Shown here: in pieces, positions 23,010-30,845 of the stretch
How the letters are laid out: each line of letters begins with the position of its first letter
Position numbering within the stretch: the stretch's first letter is position 1
Position numbers and translations under genes: made by a program
Source of the DNA: Thiobacillus sp. UBA2186
GTDB taxonomy: Bacteria > Pseudomonadota > Gammaproteobacteria > Burkholderiales > Thiobacillaceae
Direction: 5' to 3'
Assembly: GCA_002327405.1 (NCBI GenBank)
Contig: DCVO01000044.1
Coordinates: forward strand, 1-35,905
DNA length: 35,905 nucleotides
Notes under the pieces: generated by a model
What the model saw: only the letters and a program-made list of their open reading frames with translations
What the model was told of the DNA's origin: nothing
Database searches by the model: none

Positions 23010-24350
23010 ATGACGACTCTCCTGGCGTTCCTGGTGGTGATTTTCGTGCTGGTCATCGTGCACGAATACGGCCATTACCTTGCCGCCAGGCTTTCGGGGG
23101 TGAAGGTGCTGAGGTTTTCCGTCGGTTTCGGCAAGCCGCTGTTCAGCAAAAGCATGGGGCGTGACGGCACGGAATGGACCATCAGCGCGCTGCCCCTTGG
23201 CGGCTACGTGAAAATGCTGGACGAGCGCGAGGGCGATGTCGACAGCAGCGAAGCCCACCGCGCCTTCAACCGCGCCACGGTATGGCGGCGCATGGCGATT
23301 GTCGTGGCCGGCCCGCTGGCCAATTTCCTGCTGGCCATCGTGGTGTTCTGGGGCTTGCTGATTCACGGCATTCCCGCCATCAAACCAGTGATAGGCGAAC
23401 CTGGCAAAGGCACCCCTGCGGCCATGGCCGGGCTGCGTGACGGCGACGAAGTGGTGAGCGTAGACGGAAATCATGTGCGAACCTTTGCCGATCTGCGGCT
23501 GGCACTGACGGAGGCGGCGGCGAAGAAATCCAGACCGGTGCTCGACCTTGCCAACGGCGAGACGCACGAACTCGACTTGAGCGGCCTGACAGCGAGCTAT
23601 CTCGAAGGAGACGGCAAGGCGATGGGGGTACAGCCGTACATGCCGCCCCTCCCGCCAGTGGTGGGGCAACTGGAACCCGGCAGTGTGGCGGAAAAGGCGG
23701 GTCTCAAGCCGGGCGACCGCATTCTGGCCGTGGATGGCCAGGCGATTGCCCAATGGCAGGATTTCGCACAGCAGGTTCGCGGACGGCCTGGAGTGGAAAC
23801 CGAATTGCTGGTGGAAACCGGCGCTGAACGGCGGGCCGTGCGCCTGACGCCGGCCATTTTGAACGAGGCGGGTACGCAAATCGGCCGGGTCGGCATAAGG
23901 CCGAGGATCGATCCGGCCTTGTTCGAGAGCCTGCAGACGGAGGAGCGCTATGCTCCTTTGCAAGCGCTGGGACAGGCTGCGGAAAAAACCTGGGACACCT
24001 CGATATTCAGCCTGAAAATGCTGGGCCGCATGGCGCTGGGGCAGGTGTCCTGGCGCAACCTTTCCGGTCCGGTTTCGATCGCCGATTACGCCGGGCAGAG
24101 CGCCCAGCAGGGTTGGCTGAGCTTTGTGGGATTTCTGGCCGTCATCAGCATCGGCCTGGGGGTGATCAATCTGCTGCCTATTCCCCTGTTGGACGGCGGG
24201 CATCTAATGTATTATTTCGTCGAGGTTTTTCGGGGGAGGCCCGTCTCGGAACGGATCATGGAACTCGGCGCGCGCGTTGGCATGGCCATCATCGGCGCAT
24301 TGATCTTTCTGGCCTTGTACAACGATGTGCTCCGCTTGTTGAATCAGTGA
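23010..24350 (+). CDS. rseP: Site-2 protease RseP (regulated intramembrane zinc protease)
   Basis: A 446-residue inner-membrane protease that cleaves anti-sigma factor RseA after DegS and thereby releases sigma-E under envelope stress. Zinc motif HEYGH at residues 18-22 in the first helix, two PDZ domains in the periplasmic loop (about 105-290; GDEVVSVDGNHV and GDRILAVDGQAI), and the third-ligand motif NLLPIPLLDGG near residues 388-398. It begins two bases after dxr. Standing directly before bamA, it links outer-membrane assembly with its stress response. Confidence 0.96.
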   Translation: MTTLLAFLVVIFVLVIVHEYGHYLAARLSGVKVLRFSVGFGKPLFSKSMGRDGTEWTISALPLGGYVKMLDEREGDVDSSEAHRAFNRATVWRRMAIVVAGPLANFLLAIVVFWGLLIHGIPAIKPVIGEPGKGTPAAMAGLRDGDEVVSVDGNHVRTFADLRLALTEAAAKKSRPVLDLANGETHELDLSGLTASYLEGDGKAMGVQPYMPPLPPVVGQLEPGSVAEKAGLKPGDRILAVDGQAIAQWQDFAQQVRGRPGVETELLVETGAERRAVRLTPAILNEAGTQIGRVGIRPRIDPALFESLQTEERYAPLQALGQAAEKTWDTSIFSLKMLGRMALGQVSWRNLSGPVSIADYAGQSAQQGWLSFVGFLAVISIGLGVINLLPIPLLDGGHLMYYFVEVFRGRPVSERIMELGARVGMAIIGALIFLALYNDVLRLLNQ

Positions 24351-24358
24351 CTCAAAAA

Positions 24359-26665
24359 ATGAAAAAACGCATCACATCGGCAGTCATCCTGGCCCTGTTG
24401 TCGGCATCGTCGCTGGCGGTCGAGCCGTTCACCATCCGCGATATCCGCGTCGAGGGACTGCAGCGGACCGAGGCCGGATCGGTATTCAGCTATCTGCCGG
24501 TCAAGGTCGGCGATACCTTTACCGACGACGTGGCGGCTGCTGCGATCAAGGCGCTCTATGCCACCGGGTTTTTCAAGGACGTGAAGCTGGAGGCGCAGGA
24601 CGGGGTGCTCATCGTGGCGGTGGAAGAACGTCCCTCCATCGCCAAGCTGACCCTGTCCGGTATCAAGGAGTTTTCCGAGGAAGACCTCAAGGCAGGCCTC
24701 AAGCAGACCGGTCTGACCGAGGGCAGGGTGTTCGACAAGAGCATGCTGGACCGCGCCGAGCAGGAAATGAAGCGCCAGTACTACAACCGCGGCCTGTATT
24801 CCGTGCAGGTGGTGACGACGGTGACTCCGCTCGAGCGCAACCGCGTCGCGCTGCAGTTTGACGTGGTCGAAGGCGACGCCGCCAAGATCAGGCAGATCAA
24901 TATCGTGGGCAACAAGGTTTTCAGCGAAAAGAAACTGCTTGCCCAGTTCAGTTCCTCGACACCCGGCTGGCTGTCCTGGTATACCAAGGACGACCAGTAT
25001 TCCAAGACCAAGCTGTCAGGCGACCTGGAAGCGTTGCGCTCGTTCTACCTGAACCAGGGCTATCTTGAATTCAACATCGACTCCACCCAGGTCTCGATCA
25101 GTCCCGACAAGAAGGACATCTTCATCACGGCCAACATCACCGAAGGGCCGAATTACACGGTTTCCGACATCAACCTGGCCGGCCAGATGCTGGTTCCTGA
25201 AGAGGAACTGAGGAAACTCATCACCATCAAGCCGGGCGAGGTGTTTTCGCGCGAGAAGCTTACCGAGTCCACCCGCAAGATCGGCGATCGCCTCGGCAAC
25301 GAGGGCTATGCCTTTGCCAACGTCAATGCCGTGCCCGAACTGGACAAGGAAAAGCACCAGGTGGCCTTCACCCTGTTCGTGGACCCGGGCCGCCGCGTCT
25401 ACGTCAACCGCGTCAATGTCGCCGGCAACACCAAGACGCGCGACGAGGTCATTCGCCGTGAAGTCCGCCAGATGGAAGGCGGCTGGTACAACGCGGAAAA
25501 GATCAACCTTTCGCGCAACCGCTTGAATCGCCTGGGCTATTTCAACGAAGTCAACATCGAGACCCCGGCCGTGTCCGGCGCCACCGACCAGGTGGACGTC
25601 AACATCGGCGTCTCGGAAAAAGCCACCGGCAACATCCTGCTGGGCGCGGGTTTTTCCTCTTCCGAAGGCGTCATCCTGTCCGGCGCCGTCAACCAGGCCA
25701 ACGCCTTCGGCAGCGGCAACCGCCTGAGCCTGCAGATCAACAGCGGCAGCGTGAACACCGCATATTCGGTGTCCTTCACCAATCCCTATTACACGATTGA
25801 CGGAATCAGCCTCGGTTATGACGCCTATCGCCGCGATGTGGACGCCACTTCGCTCGACGGCGTGGGCGAATACGAGTCCTCCACCATGGGTCTGGGCATG
25901 CGCTTCGGCCTGCCGCTCAACGAAAAGGACACCCTGTTCCTTGGGGCGGCGGTCGAACAGCTGGAAATCGGCACCACGAACCAGAGTCCGATCCAGTACC
26001 AGAATTTTGTTGACAAACATGGCGAAACCAACAACACGCTGCGACTGGATGCCTCCCTGACACGCGACACGCGCAACAACTTCCTGTTCCCGACCGCTGG
26101 CATGATGCAGCGCGCGGCGCTCGAATTCGGCGCGCCGCCGGGAGACATGCAATACTACAAACTGTCCTTGCAGCACCAGCAGTACTTTCCGCTGAGCAAG
26201 GATTTCACCCTGTTGGTCAACGGCGAAGCCGGCTATGGCGGCGGCATCGGCGACAGCGAACTGCCTTTCTACCGCAACTTCTTCGTCGGCGGCGTGAGCA
26301 CGGTGCGCGGTTACCAGTCCGGTTCGATCGGTCCCAAGGAAAAAGATATCGATAATGATGTGGTAGCCCTGGGCGGCGACACCAAGCTGGTCGGCAACGT
26401 GGAACTGCTGTTCCCCATGCCGGGCATCAAGGACAATTCCGTGCGCCTGTCGACTTTCTTCGATGCGGGTGCTGCATTCGGAACTGGAGACACCCAATAC
26501 GGGTCGAACAAGATCGGATTCGAGGACCTGCGTTTCTCGACCGGCCTGGGCGTTGCCTGGAACTCGCCGCTGGGTCCGCTGAAATTCAGCCTGGCATATC
26601 CGATCAACCCCAAAGATGATGATGAGACCGAAGTGTTCCAATTCAGCATGGGCACGACGTTCTGA
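24359..26665 (+). CDS. bamA: Outer-membrane protein assembly factor BamA
   Basis: A 768-residue Omp85 protein, the core of the BAM complex that inserts beta-barrel proteins. Signal peptide about 1-20 (MKKRITSAVILALLSASSLA); five POTRA domains about 22-420 (first: FTIRDIRVEGLQRTEAGSVF); beta barrel to the end, with the loop-6 motif VRGY near residue 648 and a C-terminal Phe (FSMGTTF). ATG 24359 follows the rseP stop by 8 bases; the ribosome binding site is weak. The adjacent skp chaperone delivers substrates to it. Confidence 0.97.
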   Translation: MKKRITSAVILALLSASSLAVEPFTIRDIRVEGLQRTEAGSVFSYLPVKVGDTFTDDVAAAAIKALYATGFFKDVKLEAQDGVLIVAVEERPSIAKLTLSGIKEFSEEDLKAGLKQTGLTEGRVFDKSMLDRAEQEMKRQYYNRGLYSVQVVTTVTPLERNRVALQFDVVEGDAAKIRQINIVGNKVFSEKKLLAQFSSSTPGWLSWYTKDDQYSKTKLSGDLEALRSFYLNQGYLEFNIDSTQVSISPDKKDIFITANITEGPNYTVSDINLAGQMLVPEEELRKLITIKPGEVFSREKLTESTRKIGDRLGNEGYAFANVNAVPELDKEKHQVAFTLFVDPGRRVYVNRVNVAGNTKTRDEVIRREVRQMEGGWYNAEKINLSRNRLNRLGYFNEVNIETPAVSGATDQVDVNIGVSEKATGNILLGAGFSSSEGVILSGAVNQANAFGSGNRLSLQINSGSVNTAYSVSFTNPYYTIDGISLGYDAYRRDVDATSLDGVGEYESSTMGLGMRFGLPLNEKDTLFLGAAVEQLEIGTTNQSPIQYQNFVDKHGETNNTLRLDASLTRDTRNNFLFPTAGMMQRAALEFGAPPGDMQYYKLSLQHQQYFPLSKDFTLLVNGEAGYGGGIGDSELPFYRNFFVGGVSTVRGYQSGSIGPKEKDIDNDVVALGGDTKLVGNVELLFPMPGIKDNSVRLSTFFDAGAAFGTGDTQYGSNKIGFEDLRFSTGLGVAWNSPLGPLKFSLAYPINPKDDDETEVFQFSMGTTF

Positions 26666-26690
26666 TCGGAAGGAAGTGAGTGGAGCGGTA

Positions 26691-27188
26691 ATGAAGAAAT
26701 TGATCTTTACGCTGGCGGCCGTGTTGCTGCCGATGACCGCGATGACGGCGGCACAGGCTGAAAAAATCGGCTTTGTGAACACCGAGCGCCTGCTGCGCGA
26801 AGCCCCGCTTTCGGTGAAGGCGCAAAAAAATCTGGAGCGGGAATTCTCTCCCAGGGAGCAGGAACTGCAGAAAATGGCCAAGCAGGCTCGCGACCTGCAG
26901 GCGCAGCTCGACAAGGATGGCGTGACCATGTCGGAAACCGAGCGCAGGAACAAGGAGCGCGAACTGGCCAACCTGAACCGCGAGTTCCAGAAGCAGAGCC
27001 GCGAATTCCGCGAGGATCTCAACCTGCGGCGCAATCAGGAACTGGGCGTGATTCAGGAAAAAGCGCGCAAGGCCATCCTCGATATCGCCAAGACAGACAA
27101 ATTCGATCTGATCGTGGAGCAGGCGGTTTATTTCAACCCCAAAATCGACATCACCGATCGCGTGATGAAGGCCTTGGGCGACAAGTAA
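26691..27188 (+). CDS. skp: Periplasmic chaperone Skp/OmpH
   Basis: A 165-residue secreted protein with a signal peptide cut after about residue 23 (AAQA/EKIGFV). The mature part is a long charged coiled coil (about 50-125), the tentacles of the trimeric jellyfish-like chaperone that holds unfolded outer-membrane proteins. KIGFVNTERLLREAP and the C-terminal YFNPKIDITDRVMKAL are typical. GGAG lies 5 bases before ATG 26691. Confidence 0.95.
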   Translation: MKKLIFTLAAVLLPMTAMTAAQAEKIGFVNTERLLREAPLSVKAQKNLEREFSPREQELQKMAKQARDLQAQLDKDGVTMSETERRNKERELANLNREFQKQSREFREDLNLRRNQELGVIQEKARKAILDIAKTDKFDLIVEQAVYFNPKIDITDRVMKALGDK

Positions 27189-27195
27189 TTCCGGG

Positions 27196-28227
27196 ATGGC
27201 ATATTCGCTGTCGGAGATTGTCACGCGCTTCGGCGGCGAACTGCTTGACGACAACGGTGTGACGGTTTCCGGTGTGGCCCCGGTCGAGCGCGCCGGGCCG
27301 CAGGAAATCGCGTTCGTGTCCCAGGCGAAATACCTGCGCGACATCGGCTCATCGCAGGCTGGCGCACTGATCCTGCCGCCCGAAGGCCGCGACAGCAGCA
27401 GGTGTCCGCGCATCGTCACCAGCAATCCCTATCTTTATTTCGCGCGCGTATCGTCCCTGCTGAATCCCGAGCCGCGCCCGGCGCCAGGCATCCATCCGGC
27501 TGCAACCGTGCATGCGCAGGCGAGCGTGGCGGAGAGCGCGACCATCGCTGCCGGCGCGGTCATCGGCGAAGGCGCCAGCATAGGGGCGCGCAGTGTCATT
27601 GGCCCGAACTGCGTGATCGGCGAACATGTCGCCCTGGGCGACGACTGCCGGCTGCACGGGAACGTCACGATTTACCATCATTGCGTGCTCGGCAGCCGGG
27701 TGATCCTGCACAGCGGCGCTGTCATCGGCTCGGACGGCTTCGGCCTCGCCAACGACAAGGGGCGCTGGGTGAAGATTCCGCAGGTAGGGCGCGTGGTGAT
27801 CGGCGACGACGTGGAAGTCGGCGCCTGCACCACCATAGACCGCGGCGCACTCGACGATACCGTGATCGAGGAGGGGGTGAAGCTCGACAACCTGATCCAG
27901 GTCGCCCACAACGTGAGGATAGGCGCGCATACCGCGATCGCCGCCTGCACCGGCATCGCCGGCAGCGCGAAAGTCGGCAAGCACTGCATGATCGGCGGCG
28001 CGGCGATGATTTTCGGCCACATCGAGATCGCAGACGGAGTGCGCATCTCCACGAACACGCTGATTACGAAATCATTGACCAAGCCCGGCACCTACACCTC
28101 GGCGCTGCCCTTCTCGGAGCATGGCGAATGGCTCAGGAACGCGGCGCATTTGCGCAACCTTGATAAACTCGCCCACCGCATCAAGGAACTGGAAAAACGA
28201 ATCTCGGAACTGGAAGGAAAGAAATAA
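27196..28227 (+). CDS. lpxD: UDP-3-O-acylglucosamine N-acyltransferase
   Basis: A 343-residue enzyme adding the second acyl chain in lipid A synthesis. The N-terminal uridine-binding domain (AFVSQAKYLRDI, about 30-100) is followed by a left-handed beta helix of hexapeptide repeats (about 100-310), with catalytic His near residue 238 in IQVAHNVRIG, and a C-terminal coiled helix (KLAHRIKELEKRISELEGKK). Seven bases separate it from skp. Confidence 0.97.
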   Translation: MAYSLSEIVTRFGGELLDDNGVTVSGVAPVERAGPQEIAFVSQAKYLRDIGSSQAGALILPPEGRDSSRCPRIVTSNPYLYFARVSSLLNPEPRPAPGIHPAATVHAQASVAESATIAAGAVIGEGASIGARSVIGPNCVIGEHVALGDDCRLHGNVTIYHHCVLGSRVILHSGAVIGSDGFGLANDKGRWVKIPQVGRVVIGDDVEVGACTTIDRGALDDTVIEEGVKLDNLIQVAHNVRIGAHTAIAACTGIAGSAKVGKHCMIGGAAMIFGHIEIADGVRISTNTLITKSLTKPGTYTSALPFSEHGEWLRNAAHLRNLDKLAHRIKELEKRISELEGKK

Positions 28228-28229
28228 TC

Positions 28230-28673
28230 ATGGCATTCATGGACATACAGGAAGTCATGCGGCACCTGCCGCACCGCTACCCGTTTCTGATGGTGGACCG
28301 CGTGCTCGAATGCGAGCCCGGCAAGCACATCGTCGCGCTCAAGAACGTGACCATGAACGAGCCGCATTTCCCCGGCCACTTCCCGCACCATCCGGTGATG
28401 CCGGGCGTGCTGATCCTGGAAGCGCTGGCCCAGGCAGCGGCGGTGCTCTCCTACGTGACCGAAAACAAGATTCCGGACGAGGATTCCGTGGTGTATTTCG
28501 CCGGCATCGACGGCGCCCGCTTCAAGAAGCCGGTGATGCCGGGCGACCAGCTGATCCTCAAGGTCGAGATCCTGCGCAACATGCGCGGCATCTGGAAATA
28601 TTCCACCCGTGCCGAGGTCGACGGCGAAGTGGCGGCCGAAGCGGAAATGATGGCCGCGCTCAGGAACATGTGA
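28230..28673 (+). CDS. fabZ: 3-hydroxyacyl-ACP dehydratase FabZ
   Basis: A 147-residue hot-dog-fold enzyme that dehydrates 3-hydroxyacyl-ACP in fatty-acid elongation, competing with LpxA and LpxD for hydroxyacyl-ACP. Catalytic His50 (PHFPGHFP) and Glu64 (LILEALAQA) are present, with the substrate-gate HRYPFLMVDRVLE. Its stop overlaps the lpxA start by one base (TGATG). Confidence 0.98.
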   Translation: MAFMDIQEVMRHLPHRYPFLMVDRVLECEPGKHIVALKNVTMNEPHFPGHFPHHPVMPGVLILEALAQAAAVLSYVTENKIPDEDSVVYFAGIDGARFKKPVMPGDQLILKVEILRNMRGIWKYSTRAEVDGEVAAEAEMMAALRNM

Positions 28674-29443
28674 TGCCGCAGGTCCACCCCACCGCCATCA
28701 TCGAGGAAGGCGCCAAACTCGCCAGGGACGTAAAGGTCGGGCCCTACGCCGTCATCGGTTCGCACGTCGAAATCGGAGAGGGCTCGACTGTCGGCGCACA
28801 TGCCGTCATCACCGGCCATACCCGCATCGGCAAGCACAATCGCATTTTCCAGTTCGTCTCGCTGGGCGAAATTCCGCAGGACAAGAAATACGCCGGCGAG
28901 CCGACGCGCCTGGAAATCGGCGACCACAACACCATCCGCGAATTCTGCACCTTCAACATCGGCACCGCGCAGGATGCGGGCGTGACCCGCGTCGGCAGCC
29001 ACAACTGGGTCATGGCCTACGTGCACATCGCGCACGACTGCATCGTCGGCGACCACACGGTCATGGCCAACAACACCACGCTCGCCGGACATGTGGAAAT
29101 CGGCGACCATGCCATCCTCGGCGGGCTTACCGCGGTGCACCAGTTCTGCAAGATCGGCGCCCACGTCATCACCGGCGGCGGCACCATCGTCTACAAGGAC
29201 ATCCCGCCCTATGTCACGGCGGCAGGCCAGCCGGCCAAGCCGCATGGCATCAACAGCGAAGGCCTGAAACGCCGCGGCTTCACGCCCGAACAGATCGCCA
29301 CCTTGAAGCGCTCCTACAAGATGCTTTATCGCGACGGCCTGACCCTGCAGGAAGCGCTGGAGCAGCTCGATGCCATGGGCAAAACCGAAGTCGATCTGCT
29401 GACCGATTTCCTGCGCCGGGCCGAACGCGGCATCATCCGCTGA
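28673..29443 (+). CDS. lpxA: UDP-N-acetylglucosamine O-acyltransferase
   Basis: A 256-residue first enzyme of lipid A synthesis. The beta-helix of hexapeptide repeats starts at once (VHPTAIIEEGAKLARDVKVG), catalytic His121 is in VHIAHDCIVGDH, and HQFCKIGAHVITGGGTIVYKD and the helical C-terminus (LKRRGFTPEQIATLKRSYKML) are intact. ATG 28673 is fixed by the TGATG overlap with fabZ. Confidence 0.97.
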   Translation: MPQVHPTAIIEEGAKLARDVKVGPYAVIGSHVEIGEGSTVGAHAVITGHTRIGKHNRIFQFVSLGEIPQDKKYAGEPTRLEIGDHNTIREFCTFNIGTAQDAGVTRVGSHNWVMAYVHIAHDCIVGDHTVMANNTTLAGHVEIGDHAILGGLTAVHQFCKIGAHVITGGGTIVYKDIPPYVTAAGQPAKPHGINSEGLKRRGFTPEQIATLKRSYKMLYRDGLTLQEALEQLDAMGKTEVDLLTDFLRRAERGIIR

Positions 29444-29468
29444 AAAGTGATCAATACCAAAAAGCGTG

Positions 29469-29565
29469 GACAGAGAGGCAAGGGAGGAACGGGAGGGATG
29501 AATGGAATGAAAAGGTTTACCTCCCTTGCCTGCCGTACCTCCCTGTCAAATGCTTTCATTTTTTT
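29469..29565 (+). repeat. Intergenic G-rich/C-rich hairpin with T-tract (lpxA-lpxB)
   Basis: AGGCAAGGGAGG (29476-29487) pairs perfectly with CCTCCCTTGCCT (29520-29531). Outer ends are GACAGAGAGG and CCTCCCTGTC (to 29547). A T-tract follows at 29559-29565. It has the same end motif as the elements at 7195 and 30772, and may terminate or stabilise the lpxA end of the transcript. Confidence 0.75.
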
Positions 29566-29616
29566 CTTTTGCCACGCGGCTTGTGGTTGTCCTGCCCCCC
29601 GCAATGCGAGGCTGGG

Positions 29617-30744
29617 TTGAGTACGGTCGGACTCGTCGCTGGCGAAGCTTCCGGCGACCTGCTCGGCGCGGAACTGATCCGGGCGCTCAAGGCGCGCCAT
29701 CCGTCACTGCAATTCGAAGGCATCGCCGGACCGCACATGGTCGAAGCAGGCGCGCAGGCGCTTGCCCTCTGCGAGCGCCTTTCGGTCAATGGCTATGTCG
29801 AGGTGCTCAAGCACTTGCCGGGCCTCTTGAAACTGCGGCGCGAAATCGTCGCCCATTTCCTCGATCGCCCGCCCAGGATCTTCGTCGGCATCGATGCACC
29901 CGATTTCAATTTCGGCGTCGAGGCGAAGCTCAAGGCCGCCGGCATTCCTGCGGTGCATTTCGTCAGTCCCTCGATCTGGGCCTGGCGCGGCGAGCGCATC
30001 CACAAGATCAGACAATCCGTTTCGCACATGCTGGTGGTGTTCCCCTTCGAGGAGGCAATCTACCGCCAGGCCGGCATACCGGTAACCTATGTCGGCCACC
30101 CCATGGCCGACCGGCTGCCGCTGGAACCGGACATGGCAGGCGCTCGGCAAGCCTTGGGCGTTCAGGCATCCGGCCCGGTGATCGCGCTGTTGCCCGGCTC
30201 GCGCCGTGGCGAGGTCAAGCGCATGGCGCCGCTCATGCTCGAAGCTGCGAAGCGCATTCTGGAAAGCCGGCCATCGGCGCAATTCCTGATCCCGGCCGCG
30301 ACCGCTGCGGTGGAATCACAGTTGCGCGAATTGGCCGCAGCTTCCGATTTGCCTGTCATGGTGCTCTCCGGCCAGTCGCACGCAGCCATGACGGCGGCGG
30401 ACGTGGTGGTGTCGGCTTCCGGCACCGCCACCCTGGAGGCGGCGCTCCTGAAAAAACCCATGGTCATCACCTACAAGGTACCGGCCATCACCGCCTGGAT
30501 CGCGCGGCGCAAGCTCTATCTGCCCTATGTCGGCCTGCCCAACATCCTGCTCGGGCGCTTTGCCGTGCCCGAACTGCTGCAGGAAAACGCCACCCCAGAC
30601 AAGCTCGCCCAGGCCGTGCTGGACTGGCTGGACTCGCCGGAAAAGTGCGCCGCCCTGGCGGCAGAATTCCGCACCCTGCACGAAACCCTGCGCTGCAATG
30701 CCGGCGAGCGCATCGCCGAGGCGCTGGAGCCCTACCTGCTGTAA
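29617..30744 (+). CDS. lpxB: Lipid-A-disaccharide synthase
   Basis: A 375-residue GT19 glycosyltransferase joining UDP-diacylglucosamine and lipid X. VGLVAGEASGDLLGAELI at the N-terminus, FVGIDAPDFNFGVE, VSPSIWAWRGERIHKI, YVGHPMADRL, LLPGSRRGEVKR and SASGTATLEAALLKKPMVITYK are all family motifs. TTG 29617 (LSTVGLVAGE) with GAGG at 29608-29611 is the best start; the frame opens earlier in the repeat-derived spacer, but that part is not homologous to LpxB. Unusually, a 173-base repeat-containing gap separates it from lpxA. Confidence 0.95.
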   Translation: MSTVGLVAGEASGDLLGAELIRALKARHPSLQFEGIAGPHMVEAGAQALALCERLSVNGYVEVLKHLPGLLKLRREIVAHFLDRPPRIFVGIDAPDFNFGVEAKLKAAGIPAVHFVSPSIWAWRGERIHKIRQSVSHMLVVFPFEEAIYRQAGIPVTYVGHPMADRLPLEPDMAGARQALGVQASGPVIALLPGSRRGEVKRMAPLMLEAAKRILESRPSAQFLIPAATAAVESQLRELAAASDLPVMVLSGQSHAAMTAADVVVSASGTATLEAALLKKPMVITYKVPAITAWIARRKLYLPYVGLPNILLGRFAVPELLQENATPDKLAQAVLDWLDSPEKCAALAAEFRTLHETLRCNAGERIAEALEPYLL

Positions 30745-30771
30745 AAAACCGACACCCCATAAAAAGCTTTT

Positions 30772-30837
30772 ACAGGGAGGGACGAGAGGATAAGGGAGGA
30801 AACATTCTTACTCCTTTACCTCCCCTATCCTCCCTGT
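30772..30837 (+). repeat. Intergenic G-rich/C-rich hairpin between lpxB and nrdJ
   Basis: The ends ACAGGGAGG (30772-30780) and CCTCCCTGT (30829-30837) are a perfect 9-bp inverted repeat. The inner parts (GAGAGGATAAGGGAGGA versus TCCTTTACCTCCCC) pair imperfectly with G-U pairs. It lies between convergent genes, so it could stop transcription from both sides. Confidence 0.78.
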
Positions 30838-30845
30838 TATCAAAA

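Noticed and set aside
25016..27034. Minus-strand open frame opposite bamA and skp
   Set aside because: Antisense to clear genes, no domain, no ribosome binding site.
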